The notes: generated by a model not told the origin, from the sequence alone. 64,000 nt of DNA from Batillaria attramentaria (GCA_018292915.2 JACVVK020000085.1:1065001-1129000), one strand, 5' to 3'. Counted from the first letter of the stretch, positions 50,056 through 62,750 are shown. Program-made: numbers and translations.

Positions 50056-50451
50056 CAAACACCAAAAATGTACTGCTGGACAAATGATGCAAACTGGTCT
50101 ACGGGGCAGTATAAACTTAGGACATGCAGGAGACACTGCACCTTCATGCTAATTTATCGAACTCCCGATTACAAAAAAGCTCGAGATGGTCTATCATAAT
50201 GAAAAGTAGAGCTCTAAATGCGGGTACACTATCGTTTGCTGGCCGTGTGAACCAGACAGCTGCAGAACGTTTAGGATCCAATCTTACGATTACCAGGCTG
50301 CAGAGGCTCCTTCTGGTTTGCAGTGGCTTGTTCTTTTAACCAGTCTTATCATATAGTGGGCAGGAGGTGTTCGGGGTCGGACTCTTTAGAGATAAACAAT
50401 TATGTGCAAGAAATTAGAAGAAATTCCCGGCGATGCAGCCAAATGAATGAT

Positions 50452-50629
50452 GGATGGGTGGAGAGGGGTGGATGGGTGTTTAACGTCCTTTTCCACCAAC
50501 ATACGGGTGATACCAAAGACGGCGCAAGGATGAAAAAGCTAGCACAAATATTTGGCCCCAGCCGGGATTCGAACTCACCACCCGAGCATTGGAAGTCCGA
50601 CGCTCTACCGTTCGGCCACCCCGGCTCCC
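50452..50629 (-). mobile_element. SINE family 1 copy
   Basis: GTGTTTAACGTCCTTTTCC at the left, GATTCGAACTCACCACCC and GGCCACCCCGGCTCCCC at the right. Confidence 0.85.
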
Positions 50630-50950
50630 CTGGAATACCGAGAGAGTGTAAAGGACATAGAAAAAGAAAACGAAGCGAAGAGAAAACGAACCAATCAGAA
50701 CACTTCAATGCTTCGGTTTACTTTATTGTCTATGCTGGAAACAAGACAAAAAGGACAGGTTTCAAAAACCAGGTCAGTTATCCTTCACAAATCAGACAGC
50801 ACAACTCACTGTGACTCCACCGGAATAGTAATGTCAGTTGTTGTTGTTGTTATTGTTTTTTTATGGTGGTCCGGTCTCTCCCTCTGTAGCTCTACGGGAT
50901 TTCATTCTGCCTTAACTTCTGCTTCTCTACTAAGCATAGAATCCATAGTT

Positions 50951-50956
50951 TTTATT
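50951..50956 (-). terminator. Candidate poly(A) signal, gene 6
   Basis: AATAAA on the minus strand, about 385 nt past the gene 6 stop. Confidence 0.3.
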
Positions 50957-51340
50957 TAGAGGTCTGTTTGTCTTTAAGAGTTACGCACAGCAATCCAAAT
51001 CTCCTGCAGATAAATAATTTTGTATAGGGGATGGTAAAACACCTGTAACTTTGCTTTTGGACTCTCAAAATAAGACTGCAAACTTATCACGATATTCAGA
51101 CCCCGCTGGTTTGAAGTTTGAGTTTTTTTGTTTTGTTTTCCCGGGTGAATCTTTTCGGACGATCTTGACTAATATCCCAACATCCTGACTAACGAGACAG
51201 TTCAAGTCTTTGAATAAATAACAACCGATGCCACAGCGTGATCCTTGGATTGGAAGCTGCATAGAGAAGAGAAGAGTGCAGAAGAAGGAAACAGATGAAT
51301 CCAGCCAGGAAGGACAGGAGGAGTGCCAGCGAAGAGCACA

Positions 51341-52745
51341 TTACGCGGGGGCTCCCATCATACCACCTCCTCCCATCATCATCATCAACATAAGCATCTG
51401 CATCACGCCGCCGTCAGCACCCATGTTGCGCATGAGCAGGGGCAGTAACATCTGCATCATTGGGTTGCCCATCATCCCGGCTCCTCCCCCGGCGCCGAAC
51501 ATACTTAAACCTGTTGGAATAAGAATCAGGAATCAGGAATCGTGTGTGCACTGTTTTGGAGACTTCTTAATTTTTAATTGCTTTCTGCAGATTTCTGTTT
51601 TTCGATAGACGTAAATAATAAAACTCAGTTCATGTTCTTCACTGGTCTCTTTATGCGAAAAAGAAACAAGATGGCCACCAGCCCAATATGTTGTTTCCAT
51701 TCAATGACCTGCTGTAGTCACAGTCGTAGTCGTTGTGTCATGTATGCAGCCCGCGCGCACACGAACGCAAGCTCTCTGAGATCAAGCATGCTGACATAAA
51801 GAAAGTACTGGAAACCCTTTCCGTGCCTCAATGCACTTGCAAAAACCCAAACACATGAGGTCGTGTGAGCTCGCCTAGCTGGTTGACGTCACAAACTTTT
51901 TGGCGTATGCGAGGTTCTACATGGGTGAATGAATTCTTGTAATAAAGTCGTTCCCCTCACTCTCTGGGGCACAGAGTCTTTCAGTGGAAAGTACCTCTGT
52001 GCACAGTGGGGAAATGGCGCTCACTGCGCTACCGTGACGGGCCTAAATTGTCTCGGTGCTCTCAAACACAAGGTCGCGCACTATGTTATCCTTGACCAGC
52101 TTTGAACCCAGCGGGATCCTCAATGGCGCAAGCGATGGCAGGCTGTCTTCAGAGTGAAAGTAGGCGTGTTTCTGAATCAGAGACATACATAACATGTCTC
52201 TGTCTGAATGGACAGATCTATTATTACATTCAGTCCTAGAGCACGGGTGTGTATGCTTTTGTAATCGTCTCTTATTCCACCACAAGGCAGGTACGTGATC
52301 GTCTGCACCGTGCAATAATACTTGCCTGTAGAGTGCAACACCCTTGCCTGTCAGAGTGCAACCCCCTTGCCGTTTACTCACATCCTGTTGGATCAGTGTA
52401 CCACGTAAACAGTGCCATCAAAGCGCAACAATAATTGTCCGCTGGCAAAGATTTTGCCCAAACGAAAAGTGGTCGGATATTCAAGACTTCGTTTCAAATC
52501 AAATCATATGACACACAAGTCTCTGCTTTTCTAAAAAAAAATTCGCCATTTTTGAAAATGGCGCTGGGTGTAAGCAGTCACATTTTCACGCCCCGCCGAA
52601 AAGGGACTGCACTCTGGAGTCTACGTTCCCCTTTGACAGAGTTACTTCCCGCAGACCTGACTGACAGACGATTGCTTACTGGTATCGGAGAAGAGACCCT
52701 CTCTCTCTCTCTCGCCTTAGACGCGCGCTTGCGCGCGCACGCACG

Positions 52746-52783
<38 letters not shown>

Positions 52784-55136
52784 TTATGCTTCTGAGTGTG
52801 AGTCAGTGGCAAAAACGAAACCCACTGAGATTCCCGCTTTCCACATGTCAAGTTGTAGAGACTCTCGCGAAAAGATACTGCATTTCGATGCAAAATAATT
52901 TCTAGACCATCCCAGAACATGCTGGTGCAGTAACGTCAGTAGATTACGTCACCTTGGAAAGATTTCGAACCTTCCAGTAAGTTGAGGAATGTTCTAGATC
53001 TGACCTGTTCAGTACGTAACCAGCCCTGCACAGTGTTCTGGATTCTTCTTCTTTCATGAATTTGTTCTCCGCGCATATTCTGTTCATAAAGTATTGGAGT
53101 TGTAGTCTGTTGTATCCCGTATCTTCTCTGCGAGTGCACGATGATGGCGACATAGCATAAGTAAAATACAACACCACGTCTCAAAACAGAGGAATTCGGA
53201 AAGAAAGTGGCGAGACATCCCCAAGAAAAACCAGCACCACGTCAATCAAACATGACGCTCTTACTTTACGTCAGTGCGCGTGCGTTTTTTCTTCGATGTT
53301 TGTGAGGCGTGTGGCTTGTGGAGGAAATGTGCTTTGAGTACAACGTTTCGAGTCAACTGACGATAACGGCTGAAGAGAATTTTTCTAATTTTTTAATATA
53401 TTTTTTATGGCACCCCAGACACATTATCTATATATAGTAGGAGCGATTTTGAGATCTAAAATGGGTTCACCAGCACTTTCATCAGGTACGGCTTACGCCA
53501 AAAGTATAAAAGCGACAACCACAAAACTTTACTCAGTTGAGAGTCCGTATTCATGCTATCTATGTCCAAAACGTGGAGTGGTTTAGGTAAATATTACGCC
53601 TTTAAACGCCAGAAAGCCACTTTTTCTGAAAAGGGCAATAACTCGCAAATCATGTGTGCAATCGTTCCTGGATCGCGCCTTCTATTCAACAATCTTGATT
53701 CATTTAGAAACCCCAAATTTGAAATCGATCGGTTCAGTATTTTCGGAGATACACGCATCTGAACTGGATTCACATGCAATGTCAACTCAGGTTCGGTTTA
53801 CATGAAAACTATAGGAGCGACCATTTTCTAGTAGTGACTCTGTTCAGAGTCCGTATTCAAGCTGTCTACTGCCAAATAATTGAGTGATTTAAATAAATAT
53901 TACGCCTGTATACGAAAGACAACCAACTTGTCTCATAAGGGCGATAACTCCCAAATCACTTAAGCAATCATCACACGCTTGGTTCCTCTAATGTAACATT
54001 TTGATATATTTGGATACCCCAAATTTGAAGCCATTCGGTTGAGTATTTTCGAAGAAACGGGCCTGGACACAATTCACACACACACGCACACCGCACACCG
54101 CACGCACACACATACGAACAGACGGCACTCACTGAGGAGGAGAAGCGCGTTCGGCGCACCGTACATGTCAGCATCGATGACGCACGTTTTCTTACGTCAT
54201 TGTCAGAGTTACACTTGCAAAATTGTCTCCGCGGGAGATCGGCAGTGACGTGCGTTTGTACCACAGATGTTTGCCTATGAACGTGGAAAATTTAGCCCGT
54301 CATATGATGTTTCCATTACTATGGAAACAACATAAAAAATACTCGTGATTCCTGAAACCAAAAATGCCGGTGCAAATTCTTGTGGAACAAATGAAAATCA
54401 CCCCAAGTGTTTTTGACGTACGAGCACATATGATATATAAACACTCAACGTAAAGTTGCCGGATTGTTGTTTTGTTTTGTTTTGTTTTTGTTTTCGTGAC
54501 AGTGTTTCCATTTCGTTGTGCTGCACTGCAATTCCTGCTTTGTCATGCTTCTGCAAATAACCATTTAAATTTCTATTCCACCGGCCATGTTCTTATCAAG
54601 ATTGACAAATCTTCTCGTCTTTGAATGACTAATTGCACAATCTTTCAATTCTGCACATGTGCAAATGCATATGAAAGCAAATGAAACTGAAAGACAGATA
54701 CATTACAATGTTCTGCATGTGAAATTAACTCGAATGGGAATCGGGACAAAAACCCATCGCTGCCCATCATGGGGTGAACCTACGGCATTGGCTTAACAAC
54801 AGATGTACCAGTCATCGATTGGTTACGACTCAATTTTAATTTGACGTAAATGAATATTGCTTCTGAAGGTGACGGAGAACGCTTGGGGCACGTCCGTTTT
54901 GTGTTTTCTGTCCCCAGACAAAAAGTAGCACATCACCATCGATATTCATCCAATGATACTATGCTGTCGATTAGAATTTGACCAGTCAGAAAATTTAATG
55001 TCCTACCAGTTCGAAGTTAACACCGCTCTAACAGTCTTACTGTTTTGTCAGTGGTTAAGCAAAACTTACCTTGGCCAGATGACTGGGTCACAAGACATGA
55101 AAGCAGGACGATTGCAAAGATCACGTATTTGGCCAT
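51341..55136 (-). CDS. Secreted Met/Gly-rich protein, cluster gene 6 (two coding exons)
   Basis: Coding exon 2 is 55136-55070 and exon 3 is 51510-51341 (stop TAA). The donor is CAAG/GTAAGT, the acceptor TTCCAACAG, and the phase-1 junction makes Gly. The acceptor before exon 2 is GTTGCAG at 55144-55143. The product is 78 aa. The signal peptide is MAKYVIFAIVLLSC ending TQSSGQ. Exon 3 has 55 codons, 17 of them Met. Its MMQMLLPLLMR at about residues 40-50 closely matches genes 1 and 2, and VMQMLMLMMMM follows at about 58-68, then GGGGMMGAPA. No mature Cys. Intron 2 (about 3.6 kb) is the longest second intron and contains a dispersed repeat copy. No competing leader or mature exon lies between the two exons, so the pairing is secure unless an unseen exon exists. 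Function unknown. Confidence 0.75.
51655..54340 (+). repeat. Dispersed ~2.7-kb repeat, copy B (in intron 2 of gene 6)
   Basis: Direct partner of copy A, with an extra module: CCCCAAATTTGAA..ATTCGGTTGAGTATTTTCG occurs at about 53712 and again near 54020. A minus-strand open frame of 112 codons (52381-52043) matches the one in copy A almost residue for residue. Confidence 0.8.
52696..52780. repeat. (CT)n and (AC)n microsatellites inside copy B
   Basis: Shorter than in copy A but at the same relative place. Confidence 0.9.
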
Positions 55137-55330
55137 GGCTGTCTGCAACAGAGGATGCCCGGTCTTACTTTCTTTTTCAGCAATTGTGGATATGTATGGA
55201 GGCAGAAAGGATGGTACATAGATGCTTTCTCAGGTACTTGACAAAAAAGACCTACATGAATAAATATCATTACATATTTATATACTACGGTTTACTGCGA
55301 CACGCCTGGATGACTGGAAATCTGTTACGG

Positions 55331-55503
55331 GGAGCCGGGGTGGCCGAATGGTACAGCGTTGGACTTCTAATGTTCGGGTCGTGTGTTCGTATCCCGGCTG
55401 GGACCAAATATTTGTGCTGGCTTTTTCATCGTTGCCCCGTCTTTGATATCACCCGTATGTGGTGGAAAAGGACGTTAAACCCCCAAACACCCACACTCAT
55501 CCA
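55331..55503 (+). mobile_element. SINE family 1 in intron 1 of gene 6
   Basis: Full copy: GCCGGGGTGGCCGAATGGTA at the head and GGACGTTAAACCCCCAAACA at the 3' end. Flanks TGGAAATCTGTTAC and TGGAAGTTTGTCAC are an aged target duplication. Confidence 0.88.
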
Positions 55504-55509
55504 CCCTGG

Positions 55510-56100
55510 AAGTTTGTCACAGATATTCGGCATTTTGTTTAACTCAGTTCATACCAAGTAGGTTTAGGGTTTTGCACCAGTGGCCTCACTAAAAGAAATC
55601 GAAACTAATTTATTCAGTTTATTTATTTAATTTAATGGATTTAGATTTGGCTCAATGGGAGTGTGTGCTAAGGTTTGCTGTTGTGTCGAGGAACCGTTAA
55701 TCTTGCCTGATTTTCGCATACAGGACAAAACCGAAAAAGAGATAAACATGTCGTGGGATACTCGTGCGCAGTACGAAATGTGTTAATCTAGCTCACAGAG
55801 AGTATCAAGTTTAGAAAAAAAAGACGTTAAAAGGTTTACGCGTTAAGCCCTAAATAACTAACTAATTAGAAAAAAGCCATGTCAATGCTACACCAAAGAT
55901 TAACCAATTTACGTCCATCGTATTTGAGACGCATCTACTCACTCATCTGTAATACCGAATTACTATAACTATGAACGACATCAAATGTATTTCTCGGGGG
56001 GGGGGGGGGGGGTGTTAAAGTGGACTTAAACAGGTTAACGTCAAACTTTAGAATCATCTTGGGGTTTTTTTCTGTATAAAAAAGAGGCAATGTTTAGTCT
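55510..56100. other. Intron 1 of gene 6, nothing recognised
   Basis: A G run at about 55996-56012, otherwise unique-looking. Confidence 0.4.
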
Positions 56101-56105
56101 AGTTT

Positions 56106-56180
56106 CGTTGAGTGAGTGAGTGAGTGAGTTTTTAGGGCTTAAAGCCGCGCAAGCCACAAAGACTAATTTGCGGCTGACTA
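56106..56180. repeat. Short dispersed repeat (CCGCGCAAGCCACAAAGACT)
   Basis: GAGTGAGTGAGT then TTTTTAGGGCTTAAAG and the named core. Same family as 43677 and 60024. Confidence 0.85.
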
Positions 56181-56184
56181 GTTT

Positions 56185-57240
56185 TGTTGAGCATCCATTT
56201 CTAAAAATACTTCATTCAGCTCAAATGCCATTTTAGAGTTCTGAAAATAAAAGCGTCCAAGATTCGGCACTTTGTGTACTCCCTTCCATAACGCTGAGTT
56301 GCCAGTAGATCTCCTCAACAACATAGTCCACATAAATGTCTGAAATGAATATTGCATTTTAAGTTTCACTGGCAGTTTCATCACTTTGAATGCACCTCTG
56401 TGTAAACGGCTGTATCATAACGAGTCTATCCAAATGCACGCAGTATATCGCCCAGGCAGAGATCCTGATGAAAAAGAGTTTTTCAGAACCTAACCATACA
56501 ACGCCAATAACGCCAAAACGCCAATATTTGCTCTGCTTTTTTTTTCTTTTTTTTTTTTTTTTGGGGGGGGGGGAGGAGGGCGGACACATTCTTTCAGTTA
56601 ACAGGGTACCTTGTTTTATTTATGCATTTATTTTCACTTTTGTTGCCACGGAGAGCACCAGAAAAAAAAAATCGGATAGACGAGTCAGTCAGATTCGTTT
56701 CCCAGTTAGCTTATTTCGTGCCGCGCGTGGGGGATCTCCGTCTATGGCAGTTCTCTGGCTTTGCAGCAAACTTGACTAGACTCAATGTACAACACTCCCA
56801 TCTAAAATAATTAAAATCACTGCAGAAATAATTATGATTTTTGTGTGTGTGTGTGTATGAAGTCACCGGTGGACAACCTCAGCGGCCCATTTGTACTTGG
56901 TTGGAACAGAGTTAACACATGTCATTACAAGACAAGGCGTCGACAGGACAAGAATTTCGATAAAGTACAAAATCTGAATAAAAAACAATAATTCTTTTTT
57001 CAGGACCACACCGTTTGTTTAAGACGACACGTGAATGTTGATTGAGTAAGTATTTGTTTTGACGGAGAGATTGTCTGCCGGCACTAGAAGGCATGCTATG
57101 TTTCTACCAGAAACTGTCTACTTTCTCGGATGTTAATTGAGGCAGTGATAAAGAAGAAGTTTCCTGATGAACAACGACAACTCCAGATAAGAGCTTCGGC
57201 TATCAAAATTACAACACACTATTTAAGTATTCTCGCCAGT
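56185..57240. other. Intron 1 of gene 6, nothing recognised
   Basis: T and G runs at about 56537-56575, otherwise unique-looking. Confidence 0.4.
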
Positions 57241-57360
57241 GAGTACAAGCATTTTGATTTTCTAAGACATAAATTTTAGCGTTATAAACTAGAATCAAGT
57301 ATTATCGAGTACAAGCATTTTGAATTTCTAAGACATTTAGCGTTGTAAACTAGAATCATC
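57241..57360 (+). repeat. Two-copy ~62-bp tandem repeat beside exon 1 of gene 6
   Basis: GAGTACAAGCATTTTGA..TTTCTAAGACAT..TTTAGCGTT.TAAACTAGAATCA occurs at 57241 and 57307. The second ends about 20 bp from the donor at 57380. Confidence 0.9.
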
Positions 57361-57379
57361 AGAAAACATCACACTCTAC

Positions 57380-57435
57380 CTGTGCTGAATCTGATCCGTC
57401 AACGTGTCCAGAGGGAAAGTAAATGATGAAGAGAC
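57380..57435 (-). other. Non-coding exon 1 (5' UTR) of gene 6
   Basis: Donor AGCACAG/GTAGAG, last exon base 57380. The 5' end is estimated from the TATAAAG element. Confidence 0.45.
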
Positions 57436-57460
57436 CAGTGTTGCACGCATAAGACGGAGG

Positions 57461-57546
57461 CTTTATAGTTTACCCCCTGCACGTGTGCAGTTGTGCAGAA
57501 CAGAGTGAATCATACAAAAGTGTCAATCCGAGGACGTCTTACGTCA
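57461..57546 (-). promoter_or_regulatory. Promoter of gene 6 (TATAAAG; TGACGTAA farther upstream)
   Basis: TATAAAG at 57467-57461 and TGACGTAA at 57546-57539, about 71 nt apart. CACGTG at about 57480-57485 and an AP-1-like TGATTCAC at about 57505-57512 lie between. It differs from the compact promoters of genes 1-5. Confidence 0.45.
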
Positions 57547-57789
57547 TTTTTCATGTCATCATCATGGGCTCTCGGTTTTGCCAAGTGGCCCACGGCCTGT
57601 TAATGTCCGCTAGACTGGTTTATGATGCATTCTGACGGCACGTGTGTGTAGTTTGCAAAAAGAGGATTATTTAAATCTGCATGTCATGTTTGTGTTCTGT
57701 GGAACATTAAATGACAGAGAGGGTCGTAATTATAACGTTTGAACTGAAAGGTGATGAACCGAACTTTGGACACGCGTAAGAAATCGGCC

Positions 57790-57795
57790 TCAGAG

Positions 57796-57855
<60 letters not shown>

Positions 57856-58128
57856 TAGAGGTGGGGGGAGATGCTGGCACGATTTTAAGTTGGTAACACA
57901 GTCTCACAATGAACCAGACCACATGCATATTTGTGACCCTCCAACACGAAGTAAGTCTTCTTGTGCTATTTGTTCATGTTACAAGACGACTCATTTCGTG
58001 GTGGAGGGTCACATTTTGTGAAAGTGAAATACAGGACAAAAGAGAAAGCATGAATCTGTGTATAGTTTTTTTTTAAATATTTGTTTGCCTGTTCATGTAT
58101 TCAAGTAGGTTGGCTTCTTAGGTTGCAC

Positions 58129-58171
<43 letters not shown>

Positions 58172-58300
58172 GTGAGAGAGAGGGGGGGGAGGGGGGAGAT
58201 GCTAGCATGATTTGAAATTCGTGAAAAAGTCTCAAGATAAACCAGACCACATGCCTATTTTGTGAAAGTGGAATACAAAAGAGAAAGCATCAAAGGGGTG
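57790..58300 (+). repeat. Tandem segmental duplication with (GA)n
   Basis: GA arrays at 57795-57848 and 58133-58182 are each followed by GGGGGGAGATGCT, then ACCAGACCACATGC. AAAGAGAAAGCAT follows near 58040 and 58280. Confidence 0.85.
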
Positions 58301-58457
58301 CATTGTTTTATTAAATGTTTCCTGGTCTATTCGCTTAGTGTCTTTTAAAAAAATCTTGTATTGAAATATGGCCTATACTTACTTTGCATATTAGGAGAGC
58401 TGATGAAACATTTTTATTCAGGATAAAGCATTTAGGCATTGCTGAATATCTTAGAGA

Positions 58458-58458
<1 letters not shown>

Positions 58459-58493
<35 letters not shown>

Positions 58494-58580
58494 ACTTTAT
58501 TTATCAACGGTAAAAGTTTTGACAGATATTCGCCAGTCTGCAAACTTGCCGTTGCTAATACTACAGAGACTATCTACTAC
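58459..58580 (+). repeat. (GAT)n-led dispersed repeat, copy 2
   Basis: Matches 15545-15690 across the microsatellite junction, through GAGACTATCTACTA. Confidence 0.88.
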
Positions 58581-58643
58581 GGAAAAGAATGGAGCAAAAT
58601 GTAAAAGAAAAACATTCAACACAGAAAATTATACACTAAACTA

Positions 58644-59065
58644 CAGCCTTCACAAAAAGTTAAGGACCACTTGCAAATATCATTCAACTTTTGTCGTGGT
58701 GGCATGCTGGTGTAGTGCTGAACATCGCTGAAACGGCGGCTTATGTAGGCAAACAAATGAGCACAGTTCATAACCAGGGATGCATTCTTTGACCCGCATC
58801 TCATTTTTGCCGTGCAGAAAGCCCCAGGTATCGCTCACTGAACACTGAAACTCGGTCTAGTTTTGCCGAAATTGCAGATTTTCAAACGCGCCAAGCATGC
58901 TGTGTGACGCGCACGTGCCATCCACACAGTGGTCGCCATGTTCACTAATTACCCCTTAACCTTGCTACCGAATTTTACGGGAAAAATCTTATTCGTTTAT
59001 TTTTTCTGATTTATTGAACCCGTCACCCATTATGTTGACTGGTCCTTAACTTTTTGTGAAGACTG
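58644..59065. mobile_element. TA-flanked mariner-like MITE
   Basis: 26-bp inverted termini (58644-58669 and 59040-59065) start CAGYCTTCACAAAAAGTTAA and differ at one base. TA sits immediately outside both ends, as Tc1/mariner elements leave. The 422-bp interior has no transposase. Confidence 0.85.
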
Positions 59066-59069
59066 TACA

Positions 59070-59395
59070 AGAAATAAAACCATAGAAAAAATCGTCCATC
59101 AGGTCCAAACGCATTCACACACACCTGCGACTTTTGTGAACACAAATCACTGATACAATACTGAATTGATGTAAAATAGAAAATCAAAATAACAGGTTGC
59201 CGCGTAACGTACGTTACGTGCGCTCCATCAGGTACTGTTTGAGTGTGCGCTTAAACGTAGAAGTAGATTTTTTTTTTTTTCAAGTGTGAAGGGAGAGAAT
59301 TCCATTGTAATGCTCCAGCAAGTATCAATGCAAAACACATAAGGATTACAAGGTACAGTACATAGGCAACACATACACGTTACAGTATTAAGTTA
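59070..59395. other. No gene recognised
   Basis: Unique-looking sequence with one T run at about 59268-59280. Confidence 0.4.
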
Positions 59396-59396
59396 T

Positions 59397-59510
<114 letters not shown>

Positions 59511-59519
59511 GACAGAGAA

Positions 59520-60020
59520 AAAGAGAGAGAGGTCCATAGGGCCGAAAGGATTTGTTACTCCATAATCCTATGTGCACTTAATTTGTTCATAATGTCGGCA
59601 GTTCTTTCCTGCCGCCGGCAAATTTATCTACATCGTGATATACAGGAGCGGGTGCATGTCCATTTCAAGCACCGGGATGACATTACGTTACTGCCGGAAT
59701 CATTTTATTTTATTAATTCAGCTTGCTTTTTTAAATTCAGTTTGGATGTCTAATGTCACACGCAGTTTCTGCATTTCCTTTTCCGTAGGTACAGTTTATA
59801 TTTAAAAAAAAAAAAAAGTTTTGCATTGTTAGGCATGGCTTTTTTGCGACTACAATTCATAATCCCGTTTTTATCGCTATTCAAAGATACTCCTATATTT
59901 ATCTACGAATGTAACAGTCTGAGTGTTGTGATATAGATGTTTAAAAAAAAAAGAGATGAATGTGTTTTTAGGTGCCACGCTTCACATACACGTTTTGCTC
60001 AACCAACTTTTGGGCAGCAG
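59520..60020. other. No gene recognised
   Basis: A-rich runs only. Confidence 0.4.
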
Positions 60021-60023
60021 GGG

Positions 60024-60083
60024 AGTGAGTGAGTTTTTAGGGCTTAAAGCCGCGCAAGCCACAAAGAATAATTCGCGGCTGAT
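60024..60083. repeat. Short dispersed repeat (CCGCGCAAGCCACAAAGA)
   Basis: Same family as 43677 and 56106. TTGGGCAGCAGG..G on the left and TTGGGCAGCAGGA on the right suggest a target duplication of about 12 bp. Confidence 0.85.
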
Positions 60084-60271
60084 TGGGCAGCAGGACTCGT
60101 GATCCCCCCTCCCCCTTACAAAAAGGTTGATTTTAACTCGACAATAATGACGTTTAAATATATGAATTTGCTAGTTTAACACTGGTTCATGAATGAACAA
60201 TTTTTTCGGGGGATGTTTGCATTCTGGCATGGTGGATTTCTTTTTTGTACCTTAAGCACACACTGAAACAC

Positions 60272-60275
<4 letters not shown>

Positions 60276-60356
<81 letters not shown>
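60276..60356. repeat. (TA)n microsatellite
   Basis: About 39 TA units. Confidence 0.97.
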
Positions 60357-60358
<2 letters not shown>

Positions 60359-60496
60359 TGAATGGTGAATGGGCCCTATGAATGGTGAGATACCCTTAGA
60401 TCTGTTAGACGTTTCAGCGGTAGGATGGTAGATCCCCCCCCCCCTTTCCACTGTGGCTTGTAGCCAATATAGGGCAAGGCGGACTGGCATACAAAG

Positions 60497-60612
60497 CACA
60501 CATCTCCTAGATCTAGGGAGCGCTCTCAGCTTTACTTACTTCCCCTACTTTCAAATTGACCTGATTGAGCGCATGTTTTCGGCTTTAGCGACGCCTTTGT
60601 TCCTATTCTATA

Positions 60613-60632
<20 letters not shown>
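60497..60632 (-). repeat. Dispersed repeat, inverted partner of 33193, with (TA)n
   Basis: CACACATCTCCTAGATC through CTTTGTTCCTAT is the reverse complement of 33193-33306, and a (TA)n tract follows. Confidence 0.9.
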
Positions 60633-60639
<7 letters not shown>

Positions 60640-60644
<5 letters not shown>

Positions 60645-61390
60645 GCAGTGTTCCTGAATCATGTTTCGTTCTTGTGAATATCATCTAAGCCATGTCTGAG
60701 CCGCAATAAAACACAGGTGAAAGGAAAGGAGTGCATATTCTGACGGGCCTTGTCCAGAAGATGAAAGCTGTGAAAGCTGCACCCTGAAATACAGCTGTTA
60801 TTATGGAAGAACCAGTCTTTTTCCGGTAACGCTGGCTTTGTATGTGTCACTTCAAGCACGTGCATATTCAACCAAACTTTTTTTTATTGCGGGGGGGGGG
60901 GGGGATCTGTGACGAGAGAAGAAGGGGGGACGGGGGACGGGGGGGGGGGGGCTATGAAGAGAAAAGGAGGTTCCCGAACAAGGCGTCATTCGAAAAGGAT
61001 GTTTTTCCAATGCTACCTTAATCTTTTTTTTTAAATGTTGTAAAGCAATATACTTGAAATGTGAGCGTATGCACGTCTTCAATTCAATCCAATGCAATTA
61101 AATTCAATGTCTTTATAATCCCCGTTTGGTCGATTTGTTCTCAGCGGCGTTAATAAAGAATAGACCATTACACAAACTTGAAGCAGATTCATGTATGCAC
61201 CTTTCTCTCCCAACGCACATCCACACGCACACACAAATTCATATACACGCACTCAGACTGTTTCACTCAACAGTCTGATGGCCGACGGGGAAAAACAACA
61301 ACAACAACAAAAGTCTGCCTCTCCTGTTGGTGAGACCATGAATCGCCTGCCAAAGGGCAGATACTCAAAGTGAATGGCAGGAGTACTTGT
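60640..61390. other. No gene recognised
   Basis: G runs at about 60890-60905 and 60925-60950, and a short (CAA)n tract at about 61297. Confidence 0.4.
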
Positions 61391-61394
61391 GGTG

Positions 61395-61644
61395 TCCTGT
61401 GTGATCTGACAAGACGGGCTAAATTTTCCACGTTCAAAGGCAAGTTTTTGTGATTAAAAAAACACTGAGTCTCGTCACTGCCGTTCTAAGCAAAGACGAT
61501 GGTGTAAGTCTATCTCTGACAATGACGTAAGAAACCATACGTCACCAATACAGACACGCATGTGCACCAGGACGCACTCTCAGCCGGAAGTGATTGCCGT
61601 CTGGACGGATGTGTGTGTGTGTGTGTTTGTGCGTGCGTGCGCGC

Positions 61645-61702
<58 letters not shown>

Positions 61703-62675
61703 GCCTGCATATCCGAAAATACTCAACCGAATGACTTCAACAAACTTGGGGTCTCCAAATATATCAAGCTCTTTCAATAGAGCGACTGAGATAGTTGTGA
61801 TGGCATAAATGATGTGGGAGTTATCGTTGTTATGAGAAAAGTTGGTTGTCTGGCGTTCTCATGCGTAAATTTTATTTAAATCATTCCATGTTTTCGAAGT
61901 AGATAGCATGAATACGGACTCTGAACGGAATTGAATTTTGGAGGTAGTCGCTCCTATACCTTTGACGTAGACAGTACCTCATTTGACCGTGCATTTTAGA
62001 TCTCAAAATCGCTCATACTATATAATTATAGATAATGTGTCTCTGGTGTCATTCAGCCCTACGCAGGTACATGTACCTGCGAGCTAGTGAAAATTTCTAC
62101 TCGCTCCTCATTGGCCAGACTACTGAATATTCATGAAGCAAGGGGCACAACTCTGCTGTGCACTTCCTTTCCTTTGTATCGATCAGGTCTACACATGGCT
62201 TTGAGCGATTTGGGTGTTGTTGTTTTTTTTAACTGACTGACTGGCTAGGCAAAAAAGTGCCCAGCACAGGGACAGCATTCAGGCCTGGAACCAGCAAGGG
62301 CTGAAAGGGTTAAATTAAAAATTTACAAAAAAAAAAATCAGAAAAATTCACTGCAGCCGTTAACATCAGTTGAAAATTTGTACTCCAAGCACATTTCCTC
62401 CACAAGCCACAGCCTCACAAACATCGAAGAAAAGACGCACGCGCACTGACGCAAAGTATGAGCGTCATTTTGTCGACGTTATGTTTGATTGGCGTGATGC
62501 TGGCGTTTCTTGGGGATATGTCGCCACTTTTCCCGAATTTCTCTATTTGGAGACGTGGAAAGCGGGAATTTCATCGATGTACTGGGTTTGTTTATGCCAC
62601 TGTCACTCAACGGCATTAATAGAGTGAGAGCACATCACACAGGTTTCAATGGAGCACATGCACAAACGCGCGCGC

Positions 62676-62712
<37 letters not shown>

Positions 62713-62750
62713 TGTGTGTGTCTGTGTGTCTGTGTGCGCGCGCACAGCAG
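61395..62750 (-). repeat. Dispersed repeat, copy C (inverted, truncated)
   Basis: TAAATTTTCCACGTTC matches inverted copy B at about 54280. TTGTACTCCAAGCACATTTC and CACAAACATCGAAGAAAAGA match inverted A/B near 22340-22420 and 53290-53340. GGAGCACATGCAC matches A near 22130. It stops at the central microsatellite. Confidence 0.75.
61612..61702. repeat. (TG)n(GC)n(TG)n microsatellite in copy C
   Basis: GC units at about 61639-61659 sit between two TG blocks. Another TG/TC array lies at 62676-62738. Confidence 0.95.

Noticed and set aside
54953..55561. 202-codon plus-strand frame
   Set aside because: It is antisense to the gene 6 leader exon and then crosses a SINE; no domain is recognisable.
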